A stretch of DNA of 64,000 nucleotides from Candidatus Paracaedibacter symbiosus. GTDB lineage: Bacteria; Pseudomonadota; Alphaproteobacteria; Paracaedibacterales; Paracaedibacteraceae. This document shows, piece by piece, positions 54,301 through 63,485 of the stretch. Location: the NCBI RefSeq assembly GCF_000757605.1, contig NZ_JQAK01000001.1, positions 757,947 to 821,946 of the forward strand. The letters run 5' to 3'. The notes below the pieces were generated by a model. That model was given only the letters and a program-made list of their open reading frames with translations. It was not told where the DNA came from and did not search any database. The position numbers and the translations under genes were made by a program. Numbering within the stretch: the stretch's first letter is position 1; each line of letters opens with the position of its first letter.

Positions 54301-54792
54301 GAATAAAGAGGGGGCCCGCTCCCCTCCTCATCAACAGATCTCTCACCAATGTCTTCGTGCCAGATAGTTGGGTTTTCCTGAATAAAAGAACGCATCATGG
54401 CAATGGTTTCAATATCATTTATGACCATTACGTCAACGCCGCGGGATTTGAGAAGCTCTTCTTCTCCTGTAAAATTAAGGTTTTCACTTATCACAACACG
54501 CGGGATTTTATACAACAAAACAGTGCCACTACACATAATGCAGGGTGACAGAGTCGTGTAGAGAGTTGACTCGGCGTAAACCTCTGCAGGGAGTCTGCCA
54601 GCGCGCTCTAGACAATCAGTTTCACCATGACGAATCACACTCCCTGACTGGATTCGTTGATTATGTCCTCGACCAATAATTTGGCCCTTATGAACTAAGA
54701 CAGACAGCACCGATAGGAATCCCCCCTTCAGCTAAACCAATCTTGGCTTCGGTTAATGCTTCTTGGTAAAATTCTTTGTCTTCAACTGCCAT
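54297..54792 (-). pseudogene. Fcy1-like cytosine/nucleoside deaminase with a 4-bp duplication
   Basis: The true start is the ATG at 54792 (30 good codons: MAVEDKEFYQEALTEA...GGIPIGAV), after which a tandem duplication of four bases (GACAGACA on the plus strand, about 54699-54706) breaks the frame. Removing one copy gives GAVLVHKGQIIGRGHN and a 163-residue protein. Catalytic features follow in the second frame: HGETDCLE (zinc His and catalytic Glu) and SPCIMCSG (zinc cysteines). The C-terminus WHEDIGE and NFTGEEELLKSRGV resemble yeast cytosine deaminase Fcy1. It begins 2 nt after bcp. The reading frame overlaps the convergent dehydrogenase by 4 bp. The second frame has its own GTG but lacks the N-terminal helix. 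Confidence 0.85.
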
Positions 54793-54794
54793 TA

Positions 54795-55259
54795 TTATTG
54801 GGATCCTATTGCTTTTAAGATTGCATCAGCATGACCTGGTACTTTTACTTTTGACCAGATTTTTTGAATAACACCAGTTGCATCAATTAAAAATGTTGTG
54901 CGTTCAATGCCAAAGTATTTGCGACCATACATGGATTTTTCAACCCACACGCCATAACTTTGGCACACTTCACCTGATTCATCAGACAATAGAGGAAAGG
55001 TCAGTTCATATTTGTCACGAAATTTTTGATGCGACTTCACAGAATCTCGGGAGATCCCCAACACAGCTGCATTAATGCCAGCAAAATTTGGCAGCATATC
55101 GCGAAATTGACAAGCCTCAGCCGTGCAGCCCGAGGTATCATCTTTGGGGTAAAAATAAATAATAAGGTTTTTTCCCCGAAAATTTTTTAAAGACACGGTG
55201 GTTTCAGTGTCGGAAGGCAAAGTAAATTCTGGGGCATTGGCACCAACTTCTAATTTCAT
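54795..55259 (-). CDS. bcp: Thioredoxin-dependent peroxiredoxin Bcp
   Basis: 154 residues from the ATG at 55259 (AAAGAGAG upstream); a longer start at 55349 adds unrelated residues. The PRX fold removes hydroperoxides. FYPKDDTSGCTAEACQFRD holds the peroxidatic and resolving cysteines four residues apart, the E. coli BCP arrangement. The C-terminal YGRKYFGIERTTFLIDATG is typical. It heads a two-gene unit with the broken deaminase. Confidence 0.95.
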   Translation of the reverse strand: MKLEVGANAPEFTLPSDTETTVSLKNFRGKNLIIYFYPKDDTSGCTAEACQFRDMLPNFAGINAAVLGISRDSVKSHQKFRDKYELTFPLLSDESGEVCQSYGVWVEKSMYGRKYFGIERTTFLIDATGVIQKIWSKVKVPGHADAILKAIGSQ

Positions 55260-55391
55260 GATTCTCTCTTTCTTAAAATTTATAGCCGTTTGCCCACTAT
55301 CCCCCAAAGACTTGAAGAGATATGCAGATGGGGATATTAGTGATCGCACTATTTGGCATTTGAATCAATTATACATCAATGAGTACTTAAA

Positions 55392-55426
55392 AAGCAAAAA
55401 CCCTCCACTGAGGAAGGTTTTTGCTT
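55392..55426 (-). terminator. Hairpin ending the small lipoprotein gene
   Basis: AAGCAAAAACC pairs with GGTTTTTGCTT over 11 bp, with CTCC/GAGG near the loop. On the minus strand the A-rich/T-rich arms and a following TTTAAG tract fit intrinsic termination 45 bp past the gene stop. Confidence 0.75.
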
Positions 55427-55470
55427 AAGTATAAATCACCTTATAATCAAGGTCAAAAACGAGTAAAAAT

Positions 55471-55659
55471 CTACTCAGCTTTTTTTCCTTCTTCAGCTTT
55501 ATGTTCTGCCTTGTGTTCAGCTTTTACCTCAGGGGATGCTTCTTTTTTTGCTTCATCAGCTTTGTGTTCTGCTGCTGATTGGTCTTTACCTTCGTGAGGT
55601 TTGTTATCACAACCAACAACCGCTGCACCCATCGCCAACATCAATAAAATTCTTTTCAT
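55471..55659 (-). CDS. Small K/E/A-rich lipoprotein
   Basis: 62 residues. Signal MKRILLMLAMGAAVVGC with lipobox VVGC and Cys17. The mature 45 residues consist of charged repeats such as AEHKADEAKKEAS and EVKAEHKAEHKAEEG, helical and likely extended. It resembles small alanine/lysine lipoproteins that bridge membrane and wall only in general character; no family is assigned. The short repeats (GCTGAACACAAG-type units) could vary in number. It has its own terminator. Confidence 0.8.
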   Translation of the reverse strand: MKRILLMLAMGAAVVGCDNKPHEGKDQSAAEHKADEAKKEASPEVKAEHKAEHKAEEGKKAE

Positions 55660-55772
55660 TTTAACACTCCATCCATTATCATACAGTAGTAATACATTAC
55701 AACTCTCATTATAACTAACATAATTAAAAATTTTGTTAACTTTTTAAATTTTTATAAAGGCGTCCCCGTTTC

Positions 55773-58700
55773 TTGTTACAACGTTATTTAAAATTCAGCT
55801 TTTTCGCCTTTTCTCTCATAATAGTAACTGCTATTGCGGGTCTAAAAGTTGTTCAATCTCCTTGGGGACAACAAAAAATTCTGGATGCGGTAATCCAAAT
55901 TATCGCTGTAAATACACCATTTAAAGATTCTAAGATTTCATACTCACAAATCACATGGGGGGGATTTAGACATCCATTGTCGCTCTCATTGAAAAATTTT
56001 GAGGTTAAGTTTTGTATACCTACTTCACATACCGATAATTTTAAGGATTTTTTAGGTGAAAATGGGGGAAGGTTTCACTGGAATAGCCCCTCTCCTTCGA
56101 GAAAGTGGGGGAAATTCTCAATCAAAAAGGGCCAACATGAATGGGGTGAGAGTAGGTGTACAGAGTCAAATGATGCGCATGAGGCAACTCTGTCCATTGA
56201 AAGACTGTATCTAAGCTGGTCATGGGGTGGTTTTTTGCATAAGCATTTCAACCCTTCAAAACTGATTATCGAGAATAGCAACTTCCAATATCAGAAAAAA
56301 ACAATTGCAACCGCCAATCTAACCATTCAGTTACACACCGATGAAAAAAACTTCATCCTCCACCATTTGAGCCTAAACCCAAAAAATCTGGCGAATTTCA
56401 CCCTATGTCCTGACAATTTAAAAGAAGCTCTAGCAACCATACATCTTCCTTTGAAAATTACTGGCAAATTAGATCTCAAAAAAAACCAGCTAAGTTGTTT
56501 TGAGCTTAATATGGCATCAGACGGGGGAGATTTTACTCTCCTCCCCTACTTTCCAACAATCATTTCTCCCAAAGATTTGTCCCTCTCCTTATTTAAGAAT
56601 ACAGAACCGAATACTCTGAACCTAGCTTTTAAAACCACCGTCGGTATGTCAGAGTTAAATACTCAAGCACAGCTCATCTTTCCAGAATCATTGACTGATC
56701 TTTGGGTAGAGGGAGGTAAAATTGAAATCAAACTTTTAGGGAATGTTACAGAAATACCTTTCGACAATCTCGCCACACTTTGGCCTGTAGGTCTTGCTCC
56801 CAAACCCCGCCACTGGGTAACAACCAACCTTTCTCACGGAGCAGTAAAGGGCACGATCAAGAGTGATTTTGTCGTTGCCCTCGCCCCCAAGGGACAAATA
56901 TCCGATGTCATTATTCAGGACATATCCGGTGATTTATATCCCGTAGATGTAACTGTCAATTATCTGGGAAATTTACCTCCAGTAAGGGGTACGTCTGGAC
57001 ACTGTTATTACACAAAACAGCAATTGATTATCGAGAATATTGTTGGCACGGTGAATGGTCTTCACCTCTCCCAGGGTCACATTATTATTGATGATCTTCA
57101 TAAAAATGATCAACATATTCAAATTGTGACTGATCTTTTGGGTGATGTGAGCCAAGCATTTGAAATTATTTCTGCCAAACCTTTATTGCTGTTACAAAAG
57201 CTTGGTCTTTCTTTAAATCAGCCTCAAGGATTGATGGCAACCCGTGTCTTACTAAAATTCCCTCTTGAGTCTGGCCTCACCATTGATCAAGTGCAGGTGG
57301 AAGCTCAATCTCATCTCTCGAATGCAAAGGTGATTCTGGAAGATGTTATCGCCGGACAATCGATTAACCTTTCTAAAGGGGGTTTGGAAATTGCTGTAGA
57401 CAATGATCATTTATATCTCTCAGGAGAAGCGGAGTTGAATGCTATGCCGGCAACCCTTGAGTGGACTGAGAACTTTAATAATGTAAAAGCACCCTTTGCA
57501 CGCAAGCTTAGTTTGGCAGTCAAGAAAGACTTTAAGGCCAAAAATGAAGATTTCTCACCCATCATAGGGGAGGTGCCTATTGAACTTATTTATACAAAAG
57601 ACCAGCAAAATAAAATCGCCTTAAGCTTGACCACATCACTGAAGAGCGCGCGCTTAAGTTTACCTTGGTTTAGCTATCACAAAAATGAACAAGAACCTGC
57701 TTCACTTTATCTGGAAGCAAAAAGCACTGACACCGCCGATGAACTTATGTTTAGCCATGGGCGCCTAACAGGTAAAGACTTAAATGCTGAGATTTTTGGC
57801 ACCTGGGGCGCTGCTTTATCTAAACTTACTCTCTCAAAAGTGCGAATTGGTGAAATGCAGGGAAACTTTAGTGCAATACGTCACAACGATCGCCTAAAAC
57901 TCGAGGGATCTATTAATGAATTTGATGTTTTCACCCTCTTTAATGAGTTACCTTTGGTTGATGACAAACCAGAAACGCCCTCTCAACTTGATGCGGATAT
58001 TCGTCTGACCATTGGTAATCTTATCTTCTCAGATTCCTATGCCGTTAAAAAAGCAGCTTTCACTCTCCAACTCACTAATGGTAATTTACAAACAATCAAC
58101 ATTAAGGATAAGGCTGATGAATTCAATTTCACCTTAACACCTGAAGAAAATGGCATCCAACATTTTAACCTTGAATCCACGAATGCGGCAGAGCTCCTAG
58201 AATTACTAACACCTGGAAATGACTTAAGTGGCGGCAAAATCAATTTTGTTGGGCAACGCCGAAAAGTAGAAGGCTATTCTCATCTGAAGGGGGAGATTGA
58301 TATTAAAGGTCTAACTGTTCATGAAGCCCCTACTCTGGCAAAAATTTTATCATTATCGTCATTAGAAGGGATTATGCGTACTCTTTCAGGGGATGGATTA
58401 AAGTTTGATCATGGCCATGCCCATCTTAGCTGGAAAAAAGGGGAAATATTGCTGGACAATGCTTATGTGATAGGCACTGCTTTAGGCCTTACCTTTACAG
58501 GGATGATCGTTGGGGAGAGCATCCATTTTACGGGGGAAGTCATTCCTTTTTACGCGCTCAATAATATTTTAAGTAGGATCCCCTTGATGGGACAAATCTT
58601 AAGCGGCAACTCAGAACATGCCATCTTCTCCACTCCTTTTGCCCTTTCTGGCAACAGAAGTAATCCGAATATTCATGTCCAACCACTCACAACTTTAGCA

Positions 58701-58808
58701 CCAGGAGGGATGCGCCGCATGCTAGAAATAGGGGTTGAGAAAGGCCAACCCCATCAGTCGCAAGCACCTGGAAATGAAGGGCGAGAGAACTTTATCATCG
58801 CTTCATAA
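55773..58808 (+). CDS. AsmA/YhdP-like envelope protein (DUF3971 type)
   Basis: 1011 residues from a TTG start; no ATG fits upstream. One N-terminal membrane helix (FSFFAFSLIIVTAIAGLKVV) anchors a very long periplasmic beta-rich region. The C-terminal AsmA-like part is recognisable by LKGEIDIKGLTVHEAPTLAK, LSSLEGIMRTLSGDGLKFD, then ALGLTFTGMIVGESIHFTG and NNILSRIPLMGQILSG, which in YhdP/TamB-type proteins form the tail of the lipid-transfer groove. Such proteins move phospholipid between the two membranes in E. coli. Function here is inferred from the family. The weak TTG start and lack of neighbours in operon leave the exact start uncertain. Confidence 0.82.
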   Translation: MLQRYLKFSFFAFSLIIVTAIAGLKVVQSPWGQQKILDAVIQIIAVNTPFKDSKISYSQITWGGFRHPLSLSLKNFEVKFCIPTSHTDNFKDFLGENGGRFHWNSPSPSRKWGKFSIKKGQHEWGESRCTESNDAHEATLSIERLYLSWSWGGFLHKHFNPSKLIIENSNFQYQKKTIATANLTIQLHTDEKNFILHHLSLNPKNLANFTLCPDNLKEALATIHLPLKITGKLDLKKNQLSCFELNMASDGGDFTLLPYFPTIISPKDLSLSLFKNTEPNTLNLAFKTTVGMSELNTQAQLIFPESLTDLWVEGGKIEIKLLGNVTEIPFDNLATLWPVGLAPKPRHWVTTNLSHGAVKGTIKSDFVVALAPKGQISDVIIQDISGDLYPVDVTVNYLGNLPPVRGTSGHCYYTKQQLIIENIVGTVNGLHLSQGHIIIDDLHKNDQHIQIVTDLLGDVSQAFEIISAKPLLLLQKLGLSLNQPQGLMATRVLLKFPLESGLTIDQVQVEAQSHLSNAKVILEDVIAGQSINLSKGGLEIAVDNDHLYLSGEAELNAMPATLEWTENFNNVKAPFARKLSLAVKKDFKAKNEDFSPIIGEVPIELIYTKDQQNKIALSLTTSLKSARLSLPWFSYHKNEQEPASLYLEAKSTDTADELMFSHGRLTGKDLNAEIFGTWGAALSKLTLSKVRIGEMQGNFSAIRHNDRLKLEGSINEFDVFTLFNELPLVDDKPETPSQLDADIRLTIGNLIFSDSYAVKKAAFTLQLTNGNLQTINIKDKADEFNFTLTPEENGIQHFNLESTNAAELLELLTPGNDLSGGKINFVGQRRKVEGYSHLKGEIDIKGLTVHEAPTLAKILSLSSLEGIMRTLSGDGLKFDHGHAHLSWKKGEILLDNAYVIGTALGLTFTGMIVGESIHFTGEVIPFYALNNILSRIPLMGQILSGNSEHAIFSTPFALSGNRSNPNIHVQPLTTLAPGGMRRMLEIGVEKGQPHQSQAPGNEGRENFIIAS

Positions 58809-58972
58809 GCCCCTAAAGGAAATTGAAATTGCTGATCTGCTTTTTCCCAATTAGCCTTGAAGGTCATCGGCTTTCCCTTTAGAAAGAGATATGATTTATT
58901 CAATTATCACTCAGCTTAAATCTCATATATTTAAGGTGATTAACCCCTTGAAGATGAGCATAAGTTCGAGAT

Positions 58973-59010
58973 ATTTTTAGCCGAATTTAAACTCATTATC
59001 GGCTAAAAAT
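58973..59010. repeat. Perfect 12-bp inverted repeat
   Basis: ATTTTTAGCCGA (58973-58984) and TCGGCTAAAAAT (58999-59010) pair fully around a 14-base loop. The T-rich arm is on the 5' side in either direction, so it is not an ordinary intrinsic terminator. It lies between converging genes. Confidence 0.75.
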
Positions 59011-59035
59011 CAACTCACGTCATGATAGAAAATAC

Positions 59036-60241
59036 TTACACTTGAGCCAACGCTTCCTCATCCGCTTTAGCAGGTTGCGACTGCACTAAACGAATCATCT
59101 TAAATAAGCGATGGCAGACAAGGGCAAACCCCCCATTTCCCATCACATTGGCGCCTGTAAACAATGAATCCTGTAAGATATAAATTGTCGCTACTAAGCC
59201 TGTCATTTCCGGCGTCAGCCCAAGATGAGTTTGTAATGTTGGCAGCAATACTAAGACTCCCCCACCAGGAATGGCTGCCGTAGAAAACTTAGCCATACAG
59301 AAATAGGCGGCAAAAATCATATATTCTTCGATACCTGGCATCGGAAGGCCACCCAATTGCAAAATCGCCAGACCAATCAAGGGAATCCCCAAAGCATCTC
59401 CTAGCAAATGAATATTCACAGTTGTTGGAATCACCAGCTGAGTAAAGCCAGCATCTTGGACATTCTGTTCGGTAGCAGTAAGTGTTACCGGCATGCTCGC
59501 AGCACTCGACATTGTTGAAAAACCTGTTAAGCCTGCGGGTAACATCGTGCGAATACTGGCAATAAATTGCTTGGGCTTAAACCCTTCGGCCAGCGCATAA
59601 ACAAAGGTGATATAGACCACCAATAACAAACAAACAACCAAAAAGATCTGCCCGTAATTGGTGAATAATGTCACAAGGCTGCCTTCTGCCTGCATTTTTA
59701 AAACAAAACCAAAAACATACACTGGCAAGAATGGAATAAATCCTTTGCGCAAAAATAAAGTAACATAATCACGCAAATTTAATGCCAGATCTTTAGCCTG
59801 AGAGAGTTTATAAAAGCTAAACAATAAGCCATACCCCATCCCTATCATCAGGGCATGACTGGGCTCAAGAAGCTTCGGCAATGGCAAGGTGAACAGGGGA
59901 GTAATGCCATCTTGGACGACGGTTAAATCAATCACTTTCCCTGCCGTGAGCCATGGAAGAACTAATTGCCCCACACAATAAGAACTAAAAACGGCTGTGA
60001 TATTGGATAGACACACCATCAACATCACACAAATAAGGAGTAAAGGTGCCCGCTGCTCAAGAGATAAAATGGCTGAGGCAATATAAGTAACGATAACAAA
60101 CGGCAAGATCATCATCAAAATATCTTTAATGGCACAGCTCAAACTAAAAAACAGCTGCACGACAGAAAAATCTAGATGGGTTCCGATCAACAAGGCGATG
60201 ACAACACACACAACAAGTTGAACTGGTAAGCTTTTAAGCAT
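59036..60241 (-). CDS. Dicarboxylate/amino-acid:cation symporter (DAACS family)
   Basis: 401 residues with eight to nine hydrophobic segments and re-entrant hairpins. GFSTMSSAASMPVTLTA is the serine-rich HP1 loop of glutamate/dicarboxylate symporters (family STSSSAATLPVT); VIPTTVNIHLLGDALGIPL replaces the usual PLGATINMDG region, and PGGGVLVLLPTL is close to HP2. The divergence at the substrate segment suggests an unusual substrate. The ATG lies behind AAGGAGTG-type sequence (GAAGGAGTG). It is isolated between converging and divergent genes. Confidence 0.82.
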   Translation of the reverse strand: MLKSLPVQLVVCVVIALLIGTHLDFSVVQLFFSLSCAIKDILMMILPFVIVTYIASAILSLEQRAPLLLICVMLMVCLSNITAVFSSYCVGQLVLPWLTAGKVIDLTVVQDGITPLFTLPLPKLLEPSHALMIGMGYGLLFSFYKLSQAKDLALNLRDYVTLFLRKGFIPFLPVYVFGFVLKMQAEGSLVTLFTNYGQIFLVVCLLLVVYITFVYALAEGFKPKQFIASIRTMLPAGLTGFSTMSSAASMPVTLTATEQNVQDAGFTQLVIPTTVNIHLLGDALGIPLIGLAILQLGGLPMPGIEEYMIFAAYFCMAKFSTAAIPGGGVLVLLPTLQTHLGLTPEMTGLVATIYILQDSLFTGANVMGNGGFALVCHRLFKMIRLVQSQPAKADEEALAQV

Positions 60242-60442
60242 TTTTACACTCCTTCAAGAGTGAGGTAAACATTATTTAATTAGAATTCAAGAAACAAATA
60301 GAGATATTACCGCCTTTTGGCGGAGGTAGTTTGGGAGGAAATAGTCAAGAAAAATACTTTCATCATACTTCTAGCTATTCAATATCTCCCAACTAAAGTC
60401 AAGAAAAAAGATCTAAGCAACCTCAATTCGATACAAGAAAAT

Positions 60443-60463
60443 AGGCAAATACTCTATTTGCCT
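60443..60463 (-). terminator. Probable terminator of aspC
   Basis: AGGCAAATA and TATTTGCCT pair exactly around CTC. On the minus strand the hairpin is followed by TATTTTCTTG about 60 nt beyond the aspC stop. Confidence 0.6.
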
Positions 60464-60525
60464 TATTCACTTATCAGTGAAACCCCTCACTTTAAGGTAT
60501 GGCAATCTCTTTCAGGCGCTTGAAC

Positions 60526-61722
60526 TTACGTCAATTCTGCAACGGCTGCTGCAATACGCCTAATGGCTTGACTCAAAATTTCTTTTGAGGTGGCGTACGA
60601 AATGCGAAAGTATGGGGAGAGCCCAAAGGCGGCACCACTGACAGCAGCTATGTTGGCATGTTCTAATAAATAGGTTGTAAAGTCATTATCGGATTCAATG
60701 GTTGAACCTTGGGGTGTTATTTTGCCAATGATTCCACTGCAGTTAATGTAAAGATAAAAGGCCCCGCTCGCTTTGCGGGCAGATAACCCTTCAATCTTAT
60801 TGATTTCGGCATGGAAGAAATCACGCCTGGCAGCAAACTCAGTTTTCCAAGCTTTCAAAAAACCAAGATCAGATGACAACGCATCAATGGTAGCCGCTTG
60901 AGCAATGCTGCAGGCATTTGAAGTACTTTGAGATTGGAGCATTGTCATTGCTTTAATAAGTTCTTTGGGACCTGCGCCATATCCAATACGCCATCCCGTC
61001 ATGGAATATGATTTAGAAACACCATTAACGACAAGGATTCTGGATCTCAACCCGGGCACAAGAGAAGCAATTGTGTAAAAAGGCTTTTCATCATAGACAA
61101 GATACTCATAAATATCATCAGACATTACATAAACATGGGGATGCTTTAAAAGCACCTCACCAAGAGCCATCAACTCCTCTTTACTATAGAGCTCACCAGT
61201 TGGATTGGAAGGTGAGTTCAAAATCAACCACTTTGTTTTGGGAGTAATTACCTCATCCAACTGGGAGGGAGTCAGTTTAAAACCATTCGCCTCTATGCAT
61301 TCAACAAACACAGGTTTGCCGCCAAAAAGAGCTGTCATGTCAGGATAAGAAACCCAATAAGGCGCCGGAATAATAACTTCGTCACCTTGTTCTATTGTCG
61401 CCATCAAAGCATTAAAGATCACCTGTTTACCACCGGTGGAGACCATTAATTGTTCAGGCTCATAGCTGAGTTGATTATCTCTCAAAAATTTCTGCTGAAT
61501 TGCTTTTTTTAATGCCGGCATTCCATCAACCGCGGTATATTTTGTCATCCCTTTGGCCATCGCTGCGGTGGCAGCTTGCTTGATAAAATCGGGCGTGTCA
61601 AAGTCTGGCTCACCAGCGCTCAGATTGATAATATCGATTCCCCTGGCTTTCATTTGTGCAGCTTTTGCACTCATCGCGAGAGTGGGGGAGGGTTTTATGA
61701 AGGACAGACGTTTGGCAAGCAT
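60526..61722 (-). CDS. aspC: Aspartate aminotransferase (class I)
   Basis: 398 residues from the ATG at 61722, which has CGGAG upstream and gives the family's normal start (LAKRLSFIKPSPTLAMSAKA). A start at 61770 lacks a ribosome site. It swaps amino groups between aspartate and glutamate using PLP. SAGEPDFDTPDFI, SPSNPTGELYS (NP-G substrate loop), YEYLVYD, and VVNGVSKSYSMTGWRIGYG with the PLP lysine (SKSY) are all present. The Ib subgroup, common in alphaproteobacteria, also accepts aromatic or arogenate substrates in some species. It is divergent from the permease at 61997. Confidence 0.95.
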   Translation of the reverse strand: MLAKRLSFIKPSPTLAMSAKAAQMKARGIDIINLSAGEPDFDTPDFIKQAATAAMAKGMTKYTAVDGMPALKKAIQQKFLRDNQLSYEPEQLMVSTGGKQVIFNALMATIEQGDEVIIPAPYWVSYPDMTALFGGKPVFVECIEANGFKLTPSQLDEVITPKTKWLILNSPSNPTGELYSKEELMALGEVLLKHPHVYVMSDDIYEYLVYDEKPFYTIASLVPGLRSRILVVNGVSKSYSMTGWRIGYGAGPKELIKAMTMLQSQSTSNACSIAQAATIDALSSDLGFLKAWKTEFAARRDFFHAEINKIEGLSARKASGAFYLYINCSGIIGKITPQGSTIESDNDFTTYLLEHANIAAVSGAAFGLSPYFRISYATSKEILSQAIRRIAAAVAELT

Positions 61723-61996
61723 TTCTTGTTCAACTCCGAGATAGATAGTTTTTTCTTGAGTTTTTAGCATTTTATTTAGATGTGGGAAAGAAAATTTGCT
61801 ATACTTTCATTCAAAGCTTCATTTTTTATTGTTTATTAGGCTCTACAAAATATGATGAAAGAAATGGCATATGTTGAGAGTCTCTGAATTACGGATCCTC
61901 AATCAATAATATCCCCACAATACCTAAAGAAGCCGGTTTCTGGCACCTGCAGATATTGGGAGCACAATACTGTTTATTTAACAAGGGAGTGACACT

Positions 61997-63262
61997 ATGT
62001 CCTCAAAAACACTAGGAGCTGCCTGCCTGGTAGCGGGAACAACGATTGGCGCTGGAATGTTAGCGCTCCCGTTAACTATCTCGGCCCTTGGGCTTGTCGG
62101 TGGCACAGCTGCGATGGTCATTATTTGGCTAACGATGTATCTGGCTGGCCTTTACGGCCTAGAGCTCAATCTGCGTGCAGGCAAAGGATTAACACTTGGG
62201 GGGTTAGGACAATTTTTTAGCGGCCCCATCGCTAGAATTCTAGGTGATGCAAGTCTCGTCATTTTAACTTACGCTCTGATGGCAGCTTATTTATTTGGCG
62301 GCGCCTCTTTACTCGAGACATTTTTAAATCAGTATACTGCCGCTAACACCTTCCATGCCTTCTCACCCCTTGCCATGATTGTTGTTACCATTGTTTTGAT
62401 TTTGATGGGAAATTTACGTTGGGTTGATCACCATAATCGTTTTTTATTTTTGATAATGTTAGCCGCAATGATAACTTTGATTTTAGGGTTGGGAAGCGCA
62501 TTATACGACGTTAATCTTACTGCAATGACTTCCCATTGGCAAGAAGCATCCGTGTGGCAGGTGGCAATCCCCGTTCTCTTCACATCATTTGGGTATCACA
62601 TCATTCAAAATACAATGGTTATTTACTGCGACTATAATGCTAATGCTCTTAAAAAAGCTTTCTTTTGGGGAAGTCTAATGCCCCTTGTTGCTTATGTTGC
62701 CTGGGTATTAGTCACCCTTATCATTCTCTATCTGAGGGCGCCGGTGTTTTACCAAATTCTCATTACTCAAAAAGCAGAGCTAGGCCAGCTCATGCAGGCT
62801 TTGAGCGAGGCAACAGGACATTCTTGGTTACAGCCAGTCAGCTGGATTGTGGGTCTCCTTGCCATTTTGACGTCCGCAGTTGGGGTGGGCCTTGCAATCA
62901 TTAGTTTTTGGGAACAACACTTGCCAGAAAGAGCAGCAAAACGCCCATTTATACTTGTGCTTGCTCTCATCCCTCCTCTCCTTATAGGGCTTTTCACGCC
63001 AGGCGTATTTATTCGAGCTCTGGGCTTTGCCGGCTTGATCTTGACGATAATTGCCATTTTCTTACCCATTTATTTATTGAGAGAATCGGATAAACAGACC
63101 GCTAATTCCTATCCATCTCATTCACTCCAAGCAAAAATGAGCAATACAGAACCTACATACTTTTTTTATTCAATCACAACGTCGAAGTTTTTGCGGACTC
63201 TTGTCTTCGTTATAGGGAGTGGGGTAGTTGTGTGTGAAGTTTGTAATATCTGTGGGTTTTAA
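61997..63262 (+). CDS. Tyrosine/tryptophan-type aromatic amino-acid permease (HAAAP family)
   Basis: 421 residues with eleven or so helices. AACLVAGTTIGAGMLALPL at the start is the glycine-rich TM1 of TyrP/Mtr transporters, which bring aromatic amino acids in with protons. SFGYHIIQNTMVIYCDYN and the long TM9-10 region fit the family. The C-terminal 55 residues (after LRESDKQTANSYPSHSLQAK) are longer and less conserved than in TyrP but still end in a hydrophobic stretch. AGGGAG lies 6 nt before the ATG. Species in this group often carry several TyrP copies. A structured region with inverted repeats follows. Confidence 0.87.
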   Translation: MSSKTLGAACLVAGTTIGAGMLALPLTISALGLVGGTAAMVIIWLTMYLAGLYGLELNLRAGKGLTLGGLGQFFSGPIARILGDASLVILTYALMAAYLFGGASLLETFLNQYTAANTFHAFSPLAMIVVTIVLILMGNLRWVDHHNRFLFLIMLAAMITLILGLGSALYDVNLTAMTSHWQEASVWQVAIPVLFTSFGYHIIQNTMVIYCDYNANALKKAFFWGSLMPLVAYVAWVLVTLIILYLRAPVFYQILITQKAELGQLMQALSEATGHSWLQPVSWIVGLLAILTSAVGVGLAIISFWEQHLPERAAKRPFILVLALIPPLLIGLFTPGVFIRALGFAGLILTIIAIFLPIYLLRESDKQTANSYPSHSLQAKMSNTEPTYFFYSITTSKFLRTLVFVIGSGVVVCEVCNICGF

Positions 63263-63330
63263 TCCATTATTTATAGTGAATGCAGTTGGAAAGAGCTTCC
63301 GCGAATATAGCAATCTCCTTCTTGCACTCG

Positions 63331-63390
63331 CCCTTGGACTTAACTCAAGGGCTCTTGTCCAAGATATAGCCAACTCCACTTGGACAAGGG
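63331..63390. repeat. Nested inverted repeats downstream of the permease
   Basis: CTTGTCCAAG (63354-63363) pairs with CTTGGACAAG (63379-63388), and CCCTTG (63331-63336) with CAAGGG (63346-63351). The CTTGGAC-type word recurs three times, so it may be a decayed palindromic element acting as a terminator between converging genes. Confidence 0.6.
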
Positions 63391-63485
63391 GGAGGCAGGG
63401 AGGGGGGCAAGAGAAAGGCTTCACACCTTATTCGACGGCCCAAAATGGCGGGACTGTCTAAAGTTTGAAATATGGGTAAAACTAA

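Noticed and set aside
60317-60523. 68-codon plus-strand frame between the symporter and aspC
   Set aside because: No ribosome site and no family; it covers a probable terminator of aspC.
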